Of a stretch of 64,000 nucleotides of DNA, positions 1 to 12,382 are shown piece after piece (within the stretch, counting starts at the first letter, position 1; each line of letters starts with the position of its first letter). The notes below the pieces were generated by a model, which was not told where the DNA came from, searched no databases, and saw only the letters and a list, made by a program, of their open reading frames with translations. Source of the DNA: Coriaria nepalensis (taxonomy: Eukaryota > Streptophyta > Magnoliopsida > Cucurbitales > Coriariaceae); assembly GCA_027186245.1 (NCBI GenBank), contig CP114498.1, positions 3,045,501-3,109,500 on the forward strand, read 5' to 3'. Position numbers and translations under genes: made by a program.

Positions 1-240
1 TCCAAACATCTTGACTTTTCGAATTTGCTCAAACCCTAGCAAATATGGAGGCCATAATTAACCGATTTAAATCCACAAAACCGCAAAACAAAATCGCAGA
101 AATAGAGGAACGGAAACAGATAACAGGGCGAGGAAGAACTGTAACTTACAGGTGCAGCGATCAAGATCGAGGTTCGGGGAACAGAAGAAGGGAGAGCTTC
201 ACGCGAGAGACGGCGAGGAAGAAAGAGGAGTAAAAGTTGT
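1..240 (-). other. Possible 5' end of a minus-strand gene leaving the window
   Basis: Read on the minus strand, this stretch looks like a pyrimidine-rich plant leader (CTCTTTCTTCCTCGCCGTCTC type) followed by a possible donor (CACCTGTAAGTTAC) and, at the very edge, an ATG (minus 9-7) followed by TTT GGA. An AAACCCTAGC telo-box-like motif lies at 31-43. These signs fit the promoter, 5'UTR and first codons of a housekeeping gene continuing left of position 1. A 62-codon plus-strand frame (45-233) is arginine/glutamate rich, resembles nothing I know and is more likely its shadow. No protein can be named. Confidence 0.3.
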
Positions 241-507
241 AAATCTAGAGTATATGAAGGTAAGGAATTGAACGGTTCGGATTAATTCTAGAGTGACGTG
301 GGCGGCTTCAAAGCTTATACGAGAGCATATACCGTACATATCTCTAAGTATAATATTTATGGGCATATACCGTACAATATTTATCTAAGTACAAAAAGTT
401 TATACTCCCTGAATACGTTCTCAAACATCACATAATTAAGTAAAAAAAATACTTACTGACATGTAAAAAAAGTAGTGATGTATTTTAATAGGATTGATTG
501 GAGTAGG

Positions 508-538
<31 letters not shown>

Positions 539-1217
539 TATACTCCACGTGTATAATAATAGACTTCGTCCCGACTTTATAATAGACCTCCGTGAATCTC
601 TAAAATATGTTTTATTATATACTGGAAAATAGCTAATCCAAAATTACCACAATATCTTTTGGGTCTAAATTGTTTTTTTTCTTTCTAACTTTTTGAAGAA
701 CTTTGTTCATGTCAGCTAAAAACTCCTCACTAATAATTGTATTTTCTATATGTTTCTTTATCCAAAAAGTAGTAATTATTTATACTTAAATTTCAAATAT
801 ACTTTTCCTTCTCCTATTTTAATTGATTTGTGATCACTGTGATGTACTGAGCAGAAACATGGGCTGATGTGCAATTTATGAATTATTGAACTTTGGTAAG
901 ATAAGTTTAAACAATCTAGAGATCTTTATAAGTATAGATGAAATAACTACAAAGACATGTATGTAATCCCAATATCACTAAATATAGATTAGTTAACCCA
1001 TTCATAATGTAAATTTATATCATTTAAAACCTAAATGACATAGATGTTCAAATATAGTGAAGATTCTACAAATTATAGAGCTTTCATTAAAATTGACTAG
1101 TAGTAGACCCAAAATATAAAATCTGCATCAAGTCTTTCTTCATTAGTCAGTTGAAACCAAATTTAAAACCTAAATCAGAAATTCAAATTGAGCAACTAAA
1201 TTAGTGACCCATCTTCT
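241..1217. other. Gene-free AT-rich spacer with poly(A)/(TA)n microsatellite
   Basis: No credible coding frame or RNA gene is visible. A run of about 14 A followed by (TA)n occupies roughly 509-541. The right-hand end is probably the 3'UTR of the eS28 gene, which is read leftward from 1218. Confidence 0.6.
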
Positions 1218-1415
1218 TCAACGCAACCTTCTAGCCTCCCTCTCTGACTCGAGCAGGGTCAGAATATCGCCTTCCCTGACCGGTCCCTTAACATTCCTCA
1301 TAATGTACCGGTTCTGATCATCAAGGAACTTAACTCGAACCTGAGTGACCTGTCCTCTTGAACCAGTCCGACCCATAACTTTCACCACCAAGGCATGCTT
1401 TATCTGAGTTTCCAT
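1218..1415 (-). CDS. RPS28: 40S ribosomal protein eS28
   Basis: Structural protein of the small cytosolic ribosomal subunit, 65 aa, intronless in the coding part. The frame runs from [11 protein letters not shown] to the invariant family tail [31 protein letters not shown] in the middle is near-identical to plant and animal eS28. The open frame continues 21 codons upstream, but that extension is unlike eS28 and contains a splice acceptor (TTATTATAG at 1417-1418) two bases before the ATG, so the start is 1415. The acceptor pairs with a donor CTCTCAG/GTACAT at 1983, giving a 567-bp intron in the 5'UTR, a common arrangement in plant ribosomal protein genes. No damage is seen. Confidence 0.95.
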   Translation of the reverse strand: METQIKHALVVKVMGRTGSRGQVTQVRVKFLDDQNRYIMRNVKGPVREGDILTLLESEREARRLR

Positions 1416-2242
1416 TCTATAATAAATACACGACCATATAAATAAGGTACTTAGCAAACAAACCATAAATCCACCCAACAGTTTCTCTCATAAGACCACA
1501 AATAACCATGAATCGGATGCCTAAAAACACCAATATGAATGTGACTTCATGTGCACAAATCCTGACCAGGAAGAGATGGGCTAAAAGAAAAAATAAACAC
1601 TGCCAAAACTGTTCCTTGTCATAAATATCATCTTGCGAGACTTCAATTGTCATTTGTATCTTATAGAAAACACAAGTTAGCAGCGTACATTATTTTCTCT
1701 TTTCAATACATGAACAAAGATTCAAGGTTTAAAAACAGAAACAGGATCAATTTTATTAACATATTTATCTCCGTAAATCACCGATAAGTTATCACTGAAC
1801 GAACAGAACCAGTAAAAAATAGACAGATCTTTCTATCTAGCAAGCAAACAGGGAGTAGGGAGCGAGGGGGAGAGAGTCCAGAAAAGAGAAGAAAGATAAA
1901 GTAGGGGCCGAGACGAATCGATACAGAGAGAGTGTGAGAGACATAGACGAAAAAATGAACAGAAGCCGGCGGACGGAATGTACCTGAGAGGACCGGGACT
2001 GGTTGACGGCGCGGCTGCTTCGAGAGAGAGAAGGTCGCTGGAGAGCTATTGCAGAATTAGGGTTTTGATTTTAGAACGAAACCAAAAGACCTTTTTTTTA
2101 TACCGAGTCAGCTGTTTTCATTAAACTCGGATTAGTTCTAAAACTTTCAACTTTATTAAAAAATAGTTACCCCAAACGTTTAGATAATTACTTTTAAACC
2201 CTTGAAGAAATAGCCTTCTTCTTCTTCTTCTTCGAGATTACG
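1416..2242 (-). promoter_or_regulatory. eS28 leader, 5'UTR intron and spacer to the next locus
   Basis: Minus strand: a non-coding first exon ends at 1984 (CTCTCAG/GTACAT), the intron spans 1983-1417, and the ATG is at 1415. The leader upstream contains TTAGGGTTTTG near 2056-2068 on the plus strand (AAAACCCTAA on the minus strand), a telo-box of the type common in plant ribosomal protein promoters. A (TTC)n run at about 2213-2234 lies just before the ATG of the divergent plus-strand pseudogene, so the two loci share a spacer of roughly 170 bp. Confidence 0.6.
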
Positions 2243-3242
2243 ATGCTGTCATCGCCATTTGTTCTTTCTTCATCCGCTCTTTTCTTTTCTCACGCACTTG
2301 TCTTCCTCTTCGCCCCTCATATCTTCCTTCCTCCCAAACAAACACCTCAACTCGGCAGCTTTCCAGACGATCTTGACGATCTCACTCTCTCCCGCAAGGC
2401 CATCTCTAAATATTCCCGTCCGATCTTCTCGCTTTCCAAATTGCAAATCACAAATCCGAAGCCGAAGATCGCGTTTCTGTTCCTAACAAACTTCTCTCCT
2501 TCGCTCCCTTCTGGGAGCGGTTCTTCCACGGGAATCAGTTGCTGTTTAACATTTACATCCACGCCGATTCTTCCGTCGAGATCTCTCCTCCTGGAGGCGT
2601 GTTCGACAGCCGGTTCATCCCTGCGAAGAAGACTGAGCGTGCGACTGCGACACTCATCTCCGCCGAGCGTAGACTCCTTGCGAACGCACTCCTCGAAGAT
2701 CCATTAAATCTCTATTTCGCACTAATTTCTCAACGTTGCATTCCTCTTCACTCTTTCGATTTTGTCTACAACTCCTTGTTTGGAAACTCGCTCGAGTTAC
2801 TGCAAACCTCCGTAACCGCTACACTGCCCGAGGAGAAACGGTGATGGTTCCCGATGTCCTGTTCGAGCAGTTTAGAGTTGGATCTCAGCTCTTCGTCTTG
2901 AATCGCAAGCACGCTTTACTAGTTATCAGAGAAAGAAAATTATGGAGGAAATTCAAGCTCCCATGCGTGGATAGCTATTCGTGTTATCCGGAGGAGCATT
3001 ACTTTCCCACACTATTATCAATGGCAGATCCTAAAGGCATTACACATTGACAAAGGTTAATTGGACCGATAGTGTAGATGGACATCCCCCACACTTATTT
3101 GCCAGAGGAGGTCTCGCCGGAGCTGATCCAGAAGTTGAGGCAATCGGATTTTAATTATTTGTACTTGTTCGCGAGGAAATTCTCACCGGAGTGCTTACAT
3201 GCGTTGATGGAAATCGCTGATGAAGTCATTTTCCGAGACTGA
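2243..3242 (+). pseudogene. Frame-broken BC10/core-2-I-branching-type glycosyltransferase
   Basis: Translated in three frames, the segment gives consecutive pieces of one plant BC10-like (GT14, DUF266) glycosyltransferase, normally a Golgi type II membrane enzyme. The N-terminus has a hydrophobic anchor (2243-2330), then KPKIAFLFLTN. The frame changes near 2485 to continue WERFFHGNQLLFNIYIHAD and PLHSFDFVYNSLFGNSLE, changes again near 2790-2830 to give RYTARGETVMVPDV, FRVGSQLFVLNRKHA and CYPEEHYFPTLL, and is broken again near 3040 (about 7 bases apparently lost) and near 3090 (one extra C in a C run) before ending properly as FARKFSPECLHALMEIADEV to the stop at 3240-3242. At least four independent frame disruptions, with no introns at those points, mark a recent but dead gene. 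Sequencing error could explain one break, not all. Confidence 0.85.
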
Positions 3243-4024
3243 AACAAGCTCTTGCCTCCTGGTAAGCCTGATAGATCATTTACTATTTTCTTTTTTGCTC
3301 TCATGAATTCCAAAATCATTTATTTTAGGTAAGCATACTATTCATATTCACTAAGCCATAAAAAGAACCATATCACCAATACAAAATCTTACAAATGAGT
3401 TGTCTTATTATAGAGTATGGTGAATTGAAGAGGTATTTGAAAAGAATTTCATTAGCTTTGGTTCTATTAGCGTGAAAGCATGTTGATTTTGTGGAGGTTT
3501 AACAATCCCATTTACAAATTCAACCTCTATTTCCGATCATAATTGCAGTTCGTGGTCTTTAATATTCTGGCCAATCTTTCAGACTGAATCACATTCATTA
3601 TTACTACTTAACTAAGAATTCGTATTCAAATGGTCACAATAGTTCGCCCCGTCTTAAGATTCGAACTTTGGTCCGATATAATAGAAATCGGAAAAAAGAA
3701 TCCAAAACCAATCACTGGACATCTGTTTAGTCATATTATATTGTTTGTGAATTAGATATATGCTTGGTGTGTGGAAAAGGGCAAGCTCCAATTTTTGTTT
3801 GGTTATTTGATGTGAGGGGATCAGCTGATGAAGCAGAAGTCTTATACCATTGGAGAAAGAGAGTATGATTTTGAGGTTCGGAAGAGGCAGGAGCAGCAGG
3901 ACCTGGTTAGGAGGAGATTAGGTTTTGACGGACGTCGATGGGGCATTAACCATTAGGTGTAGATAGAGTCCGTCTCATTGCATATGCATATATATAGCAC
4001 TTTTCTTGTTTGACTGTAATGAAA
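3243..4024. other. Spacer with an unrecognised 42-codon frame
   Basis: No gene is recognised. A plus-strand ATG frame at 3828-3956 encodes 42 residues with a charged stretch (GEREYDFEVRKRQEQQDLV) and codon-like composition; it could be a leftover exon. The rest is AT-rich. Confidence 0.4.
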
Positions 4025-4081
4025 GTGTGAAATTGTGAAATTGTGAAATTGTGAAATTGTGAAATTGTGAAATTGTGAAAA
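4025..4081. repeat. 9-bp tandem repeat (GTGAAATTG)n
   Basis: About six near-perfect copies of a 9-base unit (aattgtgaa) lie in tandem here, ending in a single variant copy (gaaaatgta). They fall in the spacer downstream of the DnaJ gene. A unit divisible by three makes several frames open through it, producing spurious reading frames rather than a protein. Confidence 0.9.
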
Positions 4082-4470
4082 TGTATGAAGAGTTGCTTGA
4101 TCCCGAGTTTTGTAGATAACACGATCTTAAGAAGATAACGACAGGAATACCAGAATCGTTTTTTTTTTTTTTTTTCTGTCCTAAATAGAAAAGGCATAAA
4201 ATAAATATATAATAAGTAATGATAAAATAGAAGGGAGAACAACGTACGAGGATAATGAAAGACAACAATCATAGATTCCCACCGTACATAGACCACAAGT
4301 ACCAAATCTTCAATACATTATCCCGATACAAAGTCAACGAAATAAAATTCATTTGAAAAAAAATAAAAAATAAAAAGAAAGGTCCGTCTTCAGACAAACA
4401 CGTCTGGATGGCTCTGGTCAAATATATATATAACACAAGGAAACAAGCAGATTCTCCTCGGATGGATTCA

Positions 4471-7068
4471 TCATTGCTGTGCACACTGAACTCTTTGAGC
4501 CCCACCTCCATGCATATCCTCATCACCCTCTTCATATGCCTCTTGAGCTTGCTTGCGACGCATATCCTCTTCCTTCATGTTAACATCATGAAGAGTTGTC
4601 TCCTCACATTCATCTAGCTCTATGTCGGTCAGCTGGACTGATGGTCTAGGAGGGAGAACAGCCTCCAGGGCCTTGCACTGATCCGGGATGAAAGAGTCCA
4701 GAAAGTCCACTGTGAAGTGGATGTATAACTTACCCTTGATGAATGGCCTCTGGTGCAAGGGCATACCCTCATCGTTTATAGCTTTGTATTGATCTGTCCA
4801 ACACCAAGGAAAAGGGGGAAAAAAATCAAGGCCATAAATACTCACCGCCATTAATGATTTGTGACAGAGAGATGATATATATAACCTATAGGGTTAACAT
4901 TCTAGTAGCTTGCAATGATTCATGAAACTATCGATCCTAAAATTAAATTACGATCTGTGATCAAAAACTAAACTAGTCAAAGCTGAGAGCAGTAACATTT
5001 CAATAACTTACCAGGCTTCACAACTTCTCCAGGTTGAGATTTTATGAGCAGCTGCCTACCGTCCAAATGTGTCAATATAAATTGGAAGCCACAAAGTGAC
5101 TCTGTAAGTGACAATGTGTGCTCAATAGATAGGTCATCACCCTTTCGTGAAAACTTTGGGTGCTCCTTTTGTTGTACAATGAACACAATATCCCCTGTGA
5201 TAGTGTCGGGCTACACAACCGAAAAAAAGGGGGGTAACCAACATATTGACTATTAGACTATACATACAACAAATTCGACCAGCTGTTTTCTTTTCTTTTT
5301 CTTTTTTTAATAAGGACGCAGCGCTTACCGCTTCATCAGCTTCACCAGGGAAGGTGATCCTATGTCCATTTTGCATACCCTTCTCCACATGAACTTCCAA
5401 GACTTTCTTCTCCTGAACAACCTTCTCGCCCTTGCATTGAGGGCAACGATCCCTGTCATTAATCATCTCACCAGTACCCCTACACTCATTGCAAGCGTGC
5501 TGCATCTGCTGTATCATACCGGGTCCAAGTTGTCTTATCGAGACCTTCATACCAGACCCTTGACAGCCAGAACATTTCGTTGAAGCACCAGATTTAGACC
5601 CCTTACTGCAATTTGATAATCAGTCCATCAATACATAGATAAGCTACAAAACTTGAGCCAAAAAAGGAGAAAGAGATTACTTATATAAAAGAGACAAAAA
5701 CTGAAATCACTTACCCTTTACACTTGTAACATATTACATTGCGAGAAAGGGACAGCTTTTTGGAAGTGCCATTGTATAAATCTTCCAAGGATACCTTAAG
5801 GGGGTGCACAACATCCTCACCTCTTCTCTGCCTTCGGCCTCTGCTGCTACCACCACCTAGAAACAAAAAACAGAAATGAATCAATCCAATTACACCATAG
5901 ACGGGTAAATAGTAGAATAATATTCCAAAGTAAAAAAGCCTAACCACCAAATGGGCTGCCACCAAAGAAAGACTGGAATATGTCGAATGGGTCATGGCCA
6001 CCGCCGCCTCCACCCATTCCTTCCTTGAGGGCATCCTCACCGTACTGATCATATATATCACGTTTCTCAGGATCACTCAGAACCTCATAGGCTTGGGCCA
6101 ACTCTTTGAACTGAATAGCAGAGTATTAGCGGTTCGGCACACATGGTATATAGTAGAAGCAAATTAGGAAAATGTATCAATCACACAAAAATAAAAAATA
6201 CAACTTCAATGAAGAACCCAAAAATGTTCCACTAGTACTGACTGATCTTTCAACTGAAACTGAGATGATGCAACCAAGGGCCTATGCAGTTGGTTAGATA
6301 AACATTCTGGCATTATTCAAAATTTTGCAACTGAAAATTTTGGTTAGATAAACATTCTGGCATTATTCAGTCCACTCAAAGCCCCTATGCAGTACTTGTT
6401 CAGAGAGAAGAACGGAAAGCAAAGATAAGCACCTTATTATTGTTATTGATGAGCCACAAGATGAGGTTTGCAATGCTAAATTGTTTCGGAATTTTCGAAA
6501 ATTGAAAAAAATCCAGAAGAAAAAAAAAAAGAATCAGTTCCTTGACACTCGACTATATAACAACCTAACACGGTTTTCCAAATCATGAGCGCTTATGGGT
6601 TCAAAATTATGCCTTTCTTGCTTCTTAGATTAAATTTTCCTTGTTTTTATGCTATCTTAGTCTCTATTTTCTACAATCGATAGTCGCTAATCAATAATAG
6701 TTATGAACAACCTACTTTTAAAACAATCGTATTGTGTCCACAACAATTTCCATCTTAAAAAAAAAAAAACAAAAACAAAAACTAGTGGTAGAGATCTTTG
6801 CAAATTGATCCATAAAATTAGCATACAAAAAAACTAGCCCCAAAAGATAAAATTCACGATCAACAACAAAATAAAACAGAAATTCAGATCGAGAAAAACA
6901 AACAAAATCCAAAGTCACCTTCTCGGGATCACCGCCCTTATCTGGATGGTTCTTAATGGCAGCCTTTCTATAGGCCTTTTTCAGATCATCCTGCGAAGCA
7001 TTCTTCGACACTCCAAGAATCTCATAGTACTTGCTGTTATCGCTCTTCTTAGGTGCTCTACAAAACAT
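4471..7068 (-). CDS. ANJ1: Type I (class A) DnaJ/HSP40 co-chaperone, farnesylated
   Basis: Stimulates HSP70 ATPase and delivers unfolded clients, mainly in the cytosol and at membranes. Exons (minus): 7068-6919, 6110-5948, 5856-5715, 5605-5329, 5210-5012, 4793-4471; all junctions are GT-AG and in phase, giving 417 aa, the normal length. Domains: J domain about 11-75 with HPD at 41-43; Gly/Phe-rich linker [20 protein letters not shown] at 81-100; four zinc motifs starting C147 (CYKCKGKG), C163 (CSGCQGSG), C190 (CNECRGTG), C206 (CPQCKGE); C-terminal client-binding domains; CaaX box CAQQ at 414-417. Residue 3 is Cys where relatives usually read MFGRAPKK, the only oddity. The match to plant ANJ1/ATJ2/ATJ3 proteins is unambiguous. 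It stands between the BC10 pseudogene and laccase, with no functional link to either. Confidence 0.95.
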
Positions 7069-7400
7069 TTTCCCCTCCAGTCAATTTACGCAAAGAAACC
7101 TATCAATTCAAACCGAATAAGAACCCTAAATTCACAGAAGAGCCCAAAACAAAAGTGGGGGAAAAAAAAATCAAATCAAAAATAAGAAAGAGAAAAACAA
7201 ATGGAATTTGAACAATACAATCCGCGAAGAGTAATCGATTGGAGAGCAGAGAGAGCCACAGCAGTAGCAAAGAAAAAGAGGAGGTAGACGAGAAGAAGTC
7301 CACGCGTGTGAAATGGGAAATCCGGAGCACTAAGGGAACATTGGACAGCTAGGATTTATATAATCAGCTACAGCGAATGCAGGATAACTCTCTTGGGCCC
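7069..7400 (-). promoter_or_regulatory. DnaJ leader and promoter
   Basis: Minus strand: a TATA-like ATTATATAAATCC lies at about 7352-7364, and TCGGGCCCAAGAG near 7393-7405 includes a GGGCCCA site-II-like element. The roughly 270-bp leader is CT-rich and may contain a 5'UTR intron that I cannot place. No clear heat-shock element (nGAAnnTTCn arrays) is visible, which suits a constitutive DnaJ. Confidence 0.45.
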
Positions 7401-7675
7401 GAATTTGAGAGAAAAATATTAGGCTATTTTTTTTAATATTTAGGGTTTTTTTTTTTCGTTTTCGTTAATTGAATTTAACTGAAATTGGTCGATCATTAGT
7501 TATATACTCTTTTCATATTCTTCGTCGTTAAATTCTTTTCATATTATTCATATCAAATACCTATTAACTTATTAATCAAATAATTAGTAAGAATAATCAT
7601 AAAATTATCTAATTTTTAACTAAATTTAATTAATACAAATAAGTAAATACGAGAAAGGTAAAAAGAAAAACATAA

Positions 7676-10250
7676 TTAAGTACAAGTAGGCATATTAGGT
7701 GGTGGTGGCCTCATGCTTGTTTCCTCAGTATCTCCATTCTTCACAATGAGAATAGTATCCAAACCCCAACTCAAATGCCTTTCCAAATGACAATGCACAA
7801 ACCAGACACCTAACAAAACAATAAGTAAACCATATCACATGTAGCAACTTTATCAACATATCACGTTATGTCACAAATTTAAGAGTATAGTGATTAATTT
7901 TTTTACTACTAAGTCGTTATAGTTGCAAATGATATATATATACCTGGATTATCTGCGACGAATCTAATGGTGGCCCATCCATTTTTAGGTACTCCAACAG
8001 TATTAACATATGGAGGATCTATTAGATTGTAGGTTTCGGGATCGGAGGTTTCGTTGAAGTTTCCATCGCCCATTCCAATCACATAGAAGCTATATCCATG
8101 GAGATGAATCGGATGATTTTCGGCGTTTCCGATGTTTGTACCTTGAAGAACAATCTCAACTTCTGCACCATAATCAAATATACTTGCTTTTGTCCCTTGA
8201 CTTGTATATACTGTATCATTCCCAACATCACCTGTAAAGTTGAAGAAATAAAGTGGAAAATTTGGAAAATCGCTCTCATACACATCCGATAAGTTCCTGA
8301 GAGTAATAAAAATAAAATAAATAAGTTCAAACTCGAAGAAAATTTCTTATATAAATCATATCTAGATAAAGGAAACGATAAATATGGTGTGATTTTTGTC
8401 TTAGATTTACAAAATTGAGGAATACCTAAAATAAGCTTGCAAAACATCAATTGAAGGGGACACAAAGCTAACGTTGTTGAAACTCGCGGCCAACCTATTA
8501 CCATTCGGCCCTCCACATGATGCATTAGGGCAAATTAATTGGTTAACTGAAACTGTAACATACATTCGATCGGTTATATTCACCGGAACATAAATCGGAT
8601 GTTCTGGGCTTGCCAGCGACCGTAACCTAGATGTGAAGTTAAGAGCACTAGTTGTGTCGTAATTATTCAAAAGTGTTGGTAAAACAGGAGATGATGGAGT
8701 GGTATAGTTGCCATTATACTCTAAAATCGCCGTGGTGGTCGTGTTGTCGAATGGGGCGTTACTATCTTCATAAGGATTAGCTGCTATGTAATAGTAACTA
8801 GGAGTTTGATTAGTAGTGATTAAGATGTCCATTGTTTGTCCCGGTGTGATCATGAGGTAATCTGTTACGATTGGTTTGATGTATGCACCATCATGCCCGA
8901 CTATGGTAAGATTATGGTCCGCGATGTAGAAGAACATCTCTTCATTCATCACTCCGTTGATTAGTCGTAGTAGATATGTCTCGTTGGCATCAACATAGAA
9001 ACGATATGTCGAATCTGTAACATGAAATTGTTATATATATTTTGGAAACTTGAATAAATGTGAATTAATATAAGAAAGATGAGAGGTCAAATCTATTTAT
9101 TTATTTTACCAGAAGAACAGTTGTAGAGATCTCCTGGTTGACCATTGATGGTAAGAGCATCTGAAACTGCAGGATCGGCACCCGTTGCAGCGGCTTCTTC
9201 ATATATTTCCATCACGTCTCCGCTAAACCATGATGCTGCGATGCATCACATCGTATAGCCCGGTTAATTTATCAGAACTCCAGTTTCATAAATGCTAAAG
9301 CATACTCATTCTAAGTTAATGTTGGGAAATGACCAAATTAACGAAAGAAAATGTCAAAATGTTGAAGGGAGAAGGAAAAATGTACCAAGAAAAACGATCT
9401 CCTCAGCATAGGGTTCAAGGAAGGGATAGGTGGTTCCGATAGCAGGGTAAATAATGAGGGCACCATGGACAGTGGCACGAGAAAATTCACTATGAGCATG
9501 CCACCATAATGTTCCTTCTTCTTCAGTAAAGATAATTTCGTAAGTGAAGTTATTTCCCGGTTGAATCGGACATTGAGTTATGTTCTCCGGACCGTCTGAC
9601 CATGGATTTCTCATCTGTCTCACTCCATGCCTGTGTAATGATCATTTTAAGTTCTAAACAAATATGTCTCATCATGATGTAGAAAGGAGTCCTATCAGTC
9701 TTTCTCTAATATGCAAATAAGTAATAAGGGAGAGATGAGAATACCAATGAATGGTGACACCATAGTTTCCATTGTTAAGGACATTGACAAAAGCCCTATC
9801 ACCTTTATGAACGTGAAGGGTTGGGCCAGGAAAGGTGCCATTTGCTGTCAACATGCTCTTTGTGCTGCATAGCCTTGTAAAGTTTGCTTCCTCCAACTGA
9901 GGCCAATTTACATTACTTTAGTTAATATGTCAACTCTCTAACTTTGGTTTGCATGTAATAATTTGAGATTTTAATTACAATTTATTTATATATTTATATA
10001 TTTTTGCTCTATGACTCATCACTCATATTATTAACAAATAATCTAAAAAGAAAAAAAGAGTAAGAATTCTATGAATTCAATTCATGAAGAAAGTAATTAC
10101 TGGGATTTGGATATTACTTACAACAAGGGTATAGTGATGGACATCATGAATACTATCGGTAGAATTTTGAGGAAGCAATTCAAAATTCCTATGAAATAAG
10201 CCTCCCAATCCGACCAAGAAAAACTCGAGGAGCCTTAATAACCAATTCAT
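7676..10250 (-). CDS. LAC: Laccase (secreted multicopper oxidase)
   Basis: Oxidises phenolics such as monolignols in the cell wall, reducing O2 to water. Seven exons (minus): 10250-10122, 9896-9745, 9630-9386, 9235-9110, 9014-8426, 8296-7944, 7809-7676; all GT-AG, in phase, 575 aa. Exons 2 and 3 are 152 and 245 bp, as I recall for plant laccases. A hydrophobic N-terminus ([16 protein letters not shown]) can serve as signal peptide, though it is short and lacks the usual alanine-rich cleavage site. All four copper motifs are intact: HWHG 93-96, WWHAHS 136-141, HPIHLHG 475-481 and [11 protein letters not shown] 537-547; the T1 axial position is Leu548, typical of high-potential laccases. Several N-x-S/T sites fit an extracellular glycoprotein. 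The exact isoform cannot be named. Confidence 0.95.
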
Positions 10251-10328
10251 ATTCGATTCTATACAATTCTAACTCTACTCTTCTCTCTTTCTTGATTCTT
10301 CACCATTTCATCATTTGCTTATAGTGAC

Positions 10329-10338
10329 CTATTTATAG
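10329..10338 (-). promoter_or_regulatory. Laccase TATA box
   Basis: CTATAAATAG on the minus strand lies about 80 bp upstream of the laccase ATG, so transcription would start roughly 50 bases before the start codon. Confidence 0.65.
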
Positions 10339-10339
10339 A

Positions 10340-12379
10340 CTTGATTAAGATACGTAGAAGTTTTTCTAATAGATTTATTCGATCAAATCATAAATGTCAA
10401 CTTTACATATATATCATATCATCTATTACATTATGTCTTATATACAGTTATAATTAAACGATCTACAATATACTAAGTTTATTCAACAATTCCATATAGA
10501 TATGTCCTCTAAATCGAGGAAATGATAAATTTATTAATACCTATGCATGCTTTAATATAACGAAACGGGTGTCGAAGTATCTAAACTAATGTAATTATGC
10601 TAATTAAGTATGTATTAGACTTTGATAATGCTTAGATATCTTAGAAATCAAACTTGCAATACCATGTGCATTTTGGATCTATCTATTTCATATAATTCTT
10701 TCTTACGTATTAAACGATCTCTCTTAATTATATGATGATCAACATAATAAATAAATAAACTTAAGTAAATAATTAGATTGCTTAATCGACGAAACAACCT
10801 TAATTTTTTCGCATTCAACTAAATGCAAGACTATCTATATCGTTGGAAGAAAAAATCTTCACAGTTCTTCTACCAAAGTCTATTCAAAATAATTTTTATT
10901 ATTCATATATATTATAATATTTATATAAGTAATAAGATCATCAAATATAGATAACGATTCAAACTTTTTGATCACTATTCTGCATCAATCCCTACGTTTT
11001 CACAGACTAATATATGTATATAAGTATACCATTTATACATAGTTAATTAGAGTGCCTAACTAAAGCAACTCCTCTGTTTATTGGGATCACGAGGTATAAA
11101 CAAAGCTACAATATATGAATCACTATATCGTTTAGTTTACATATGATCTTAAAATATGATCACATGTGGAATTCAATTTTAAAATCAACGTTAACATGCA
11201 TGTAATGTGTACTATACGATTATCCTTATTTTGTTGTAATAAATAAAATAATATGAATTAATTAATTATTGTAATAAATATGCCATAATGCATGCCAACG
11301 TGATACCCGACCATTTATTTATTACTCGTGAATCATCATCACTGACAAGAACAAACAAATTTAAGACAAATTACAAAATGCTTCACTGTAGTTGCTTTGT
11401 TTCACTTACGTCCATACCAAGCCATCCAGCTTGTAAAAGTAAAGGAACTCAAATTTTCACATGACTTCGTACCGTGCAATCTCTACACCGTACCAATTGT
11501 CAATTTGAAAGAGTGAGTTATCAGCATAAAATGTCATTAGTGTCTTAATTTTACTAATCCAAGTTGATTACTAATCGGTTCTTATAGAAATGTTAGTTGA
11601 TAAATCAAAAGCAAACTGACAATTACCAATTTGTTAGATCTGAATCCATGCAATGGATCTAATTAAGTTTGTCAATTGTAACCAATCTATATATATGTAT
11701 AGCTTGGAAGAAGATCGTTTTCAAATCGGTATTTCGACAATCCTTGACTGTATTTAGTAATTATTCTGAGAATAAATTTATTTTTATTTTTATTTTTTAT
11801 TTTTTAATATTTGGCTATATTTTTATATTATAATCTTGCGAAAACTACTTAGTTAATATAGGTTTAACGATTAATCATTTTCGCAGAACATCCTAAGACT
11901 ATTTTGTTTATTTTAAGAGATTAATTTTCAAATAATAATAATTTTTAATAATTTAACGAACAAAATAAAATTTCAATTTGAAATAATAATGTCAATAGTG
12001 CATTTTTTGACTGTTTGAAGTTAACTTGAAGGTGCAAACTTATCGTCTTAGTTATATTTCCTAGCTTTTCTCTGCCTTAATGTTCGATTGAAATTTCATA
12101 TCTGCTGTATGATCCAATAAGCTGTATGATCTAATATGAAAAATGGGTGATTTGAATACACCATTTTTATTTTTACCTTCTTCATATCTGCTATGATGTT
12201 TTTCCCTATATAGAAAGTAAAGAAATATGGGATCCTAAAATTTACATGATCTTCAGACAGCCAAGTTGGAGGAAATTACTTCAATATTTTGTCATATGTA
12301 TACATAATGTCGCACACCCTTTTAACAACGGGCTCTTTCCTATTATTTTATTACAAGTCAACATTATGTAAAGTTGTTC
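10340..12379. other. Gene-free AT-rich spacer
   Basis: Two kilobases with stop codons in all frames. I see no gene, RNA or recognisable transposon; the first few hundred bases probably hold laccase promoter elements. Confidence 0.6.
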
Positions 12380-12382
12380 TTC

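Noticed and set aside
45..233. 62-codon plus-strand open frame
   Set aside because: Arg/Glu-rich, no family resemblance, and better explained as the complement of a minus-strand leader.
4025..4081. CRISPR-like or regulatory repeat array
   Set aside because: Contiguous 9-bp units without spacers in a plant genome: a plain tandem repeat.
3946..4305. Two long overlapping minus-strand frames through the 9-bp repeat
   Set aside because: They are open only because the repeat unit is a multiple of three (FHNFTISQ repeats); no protein family.
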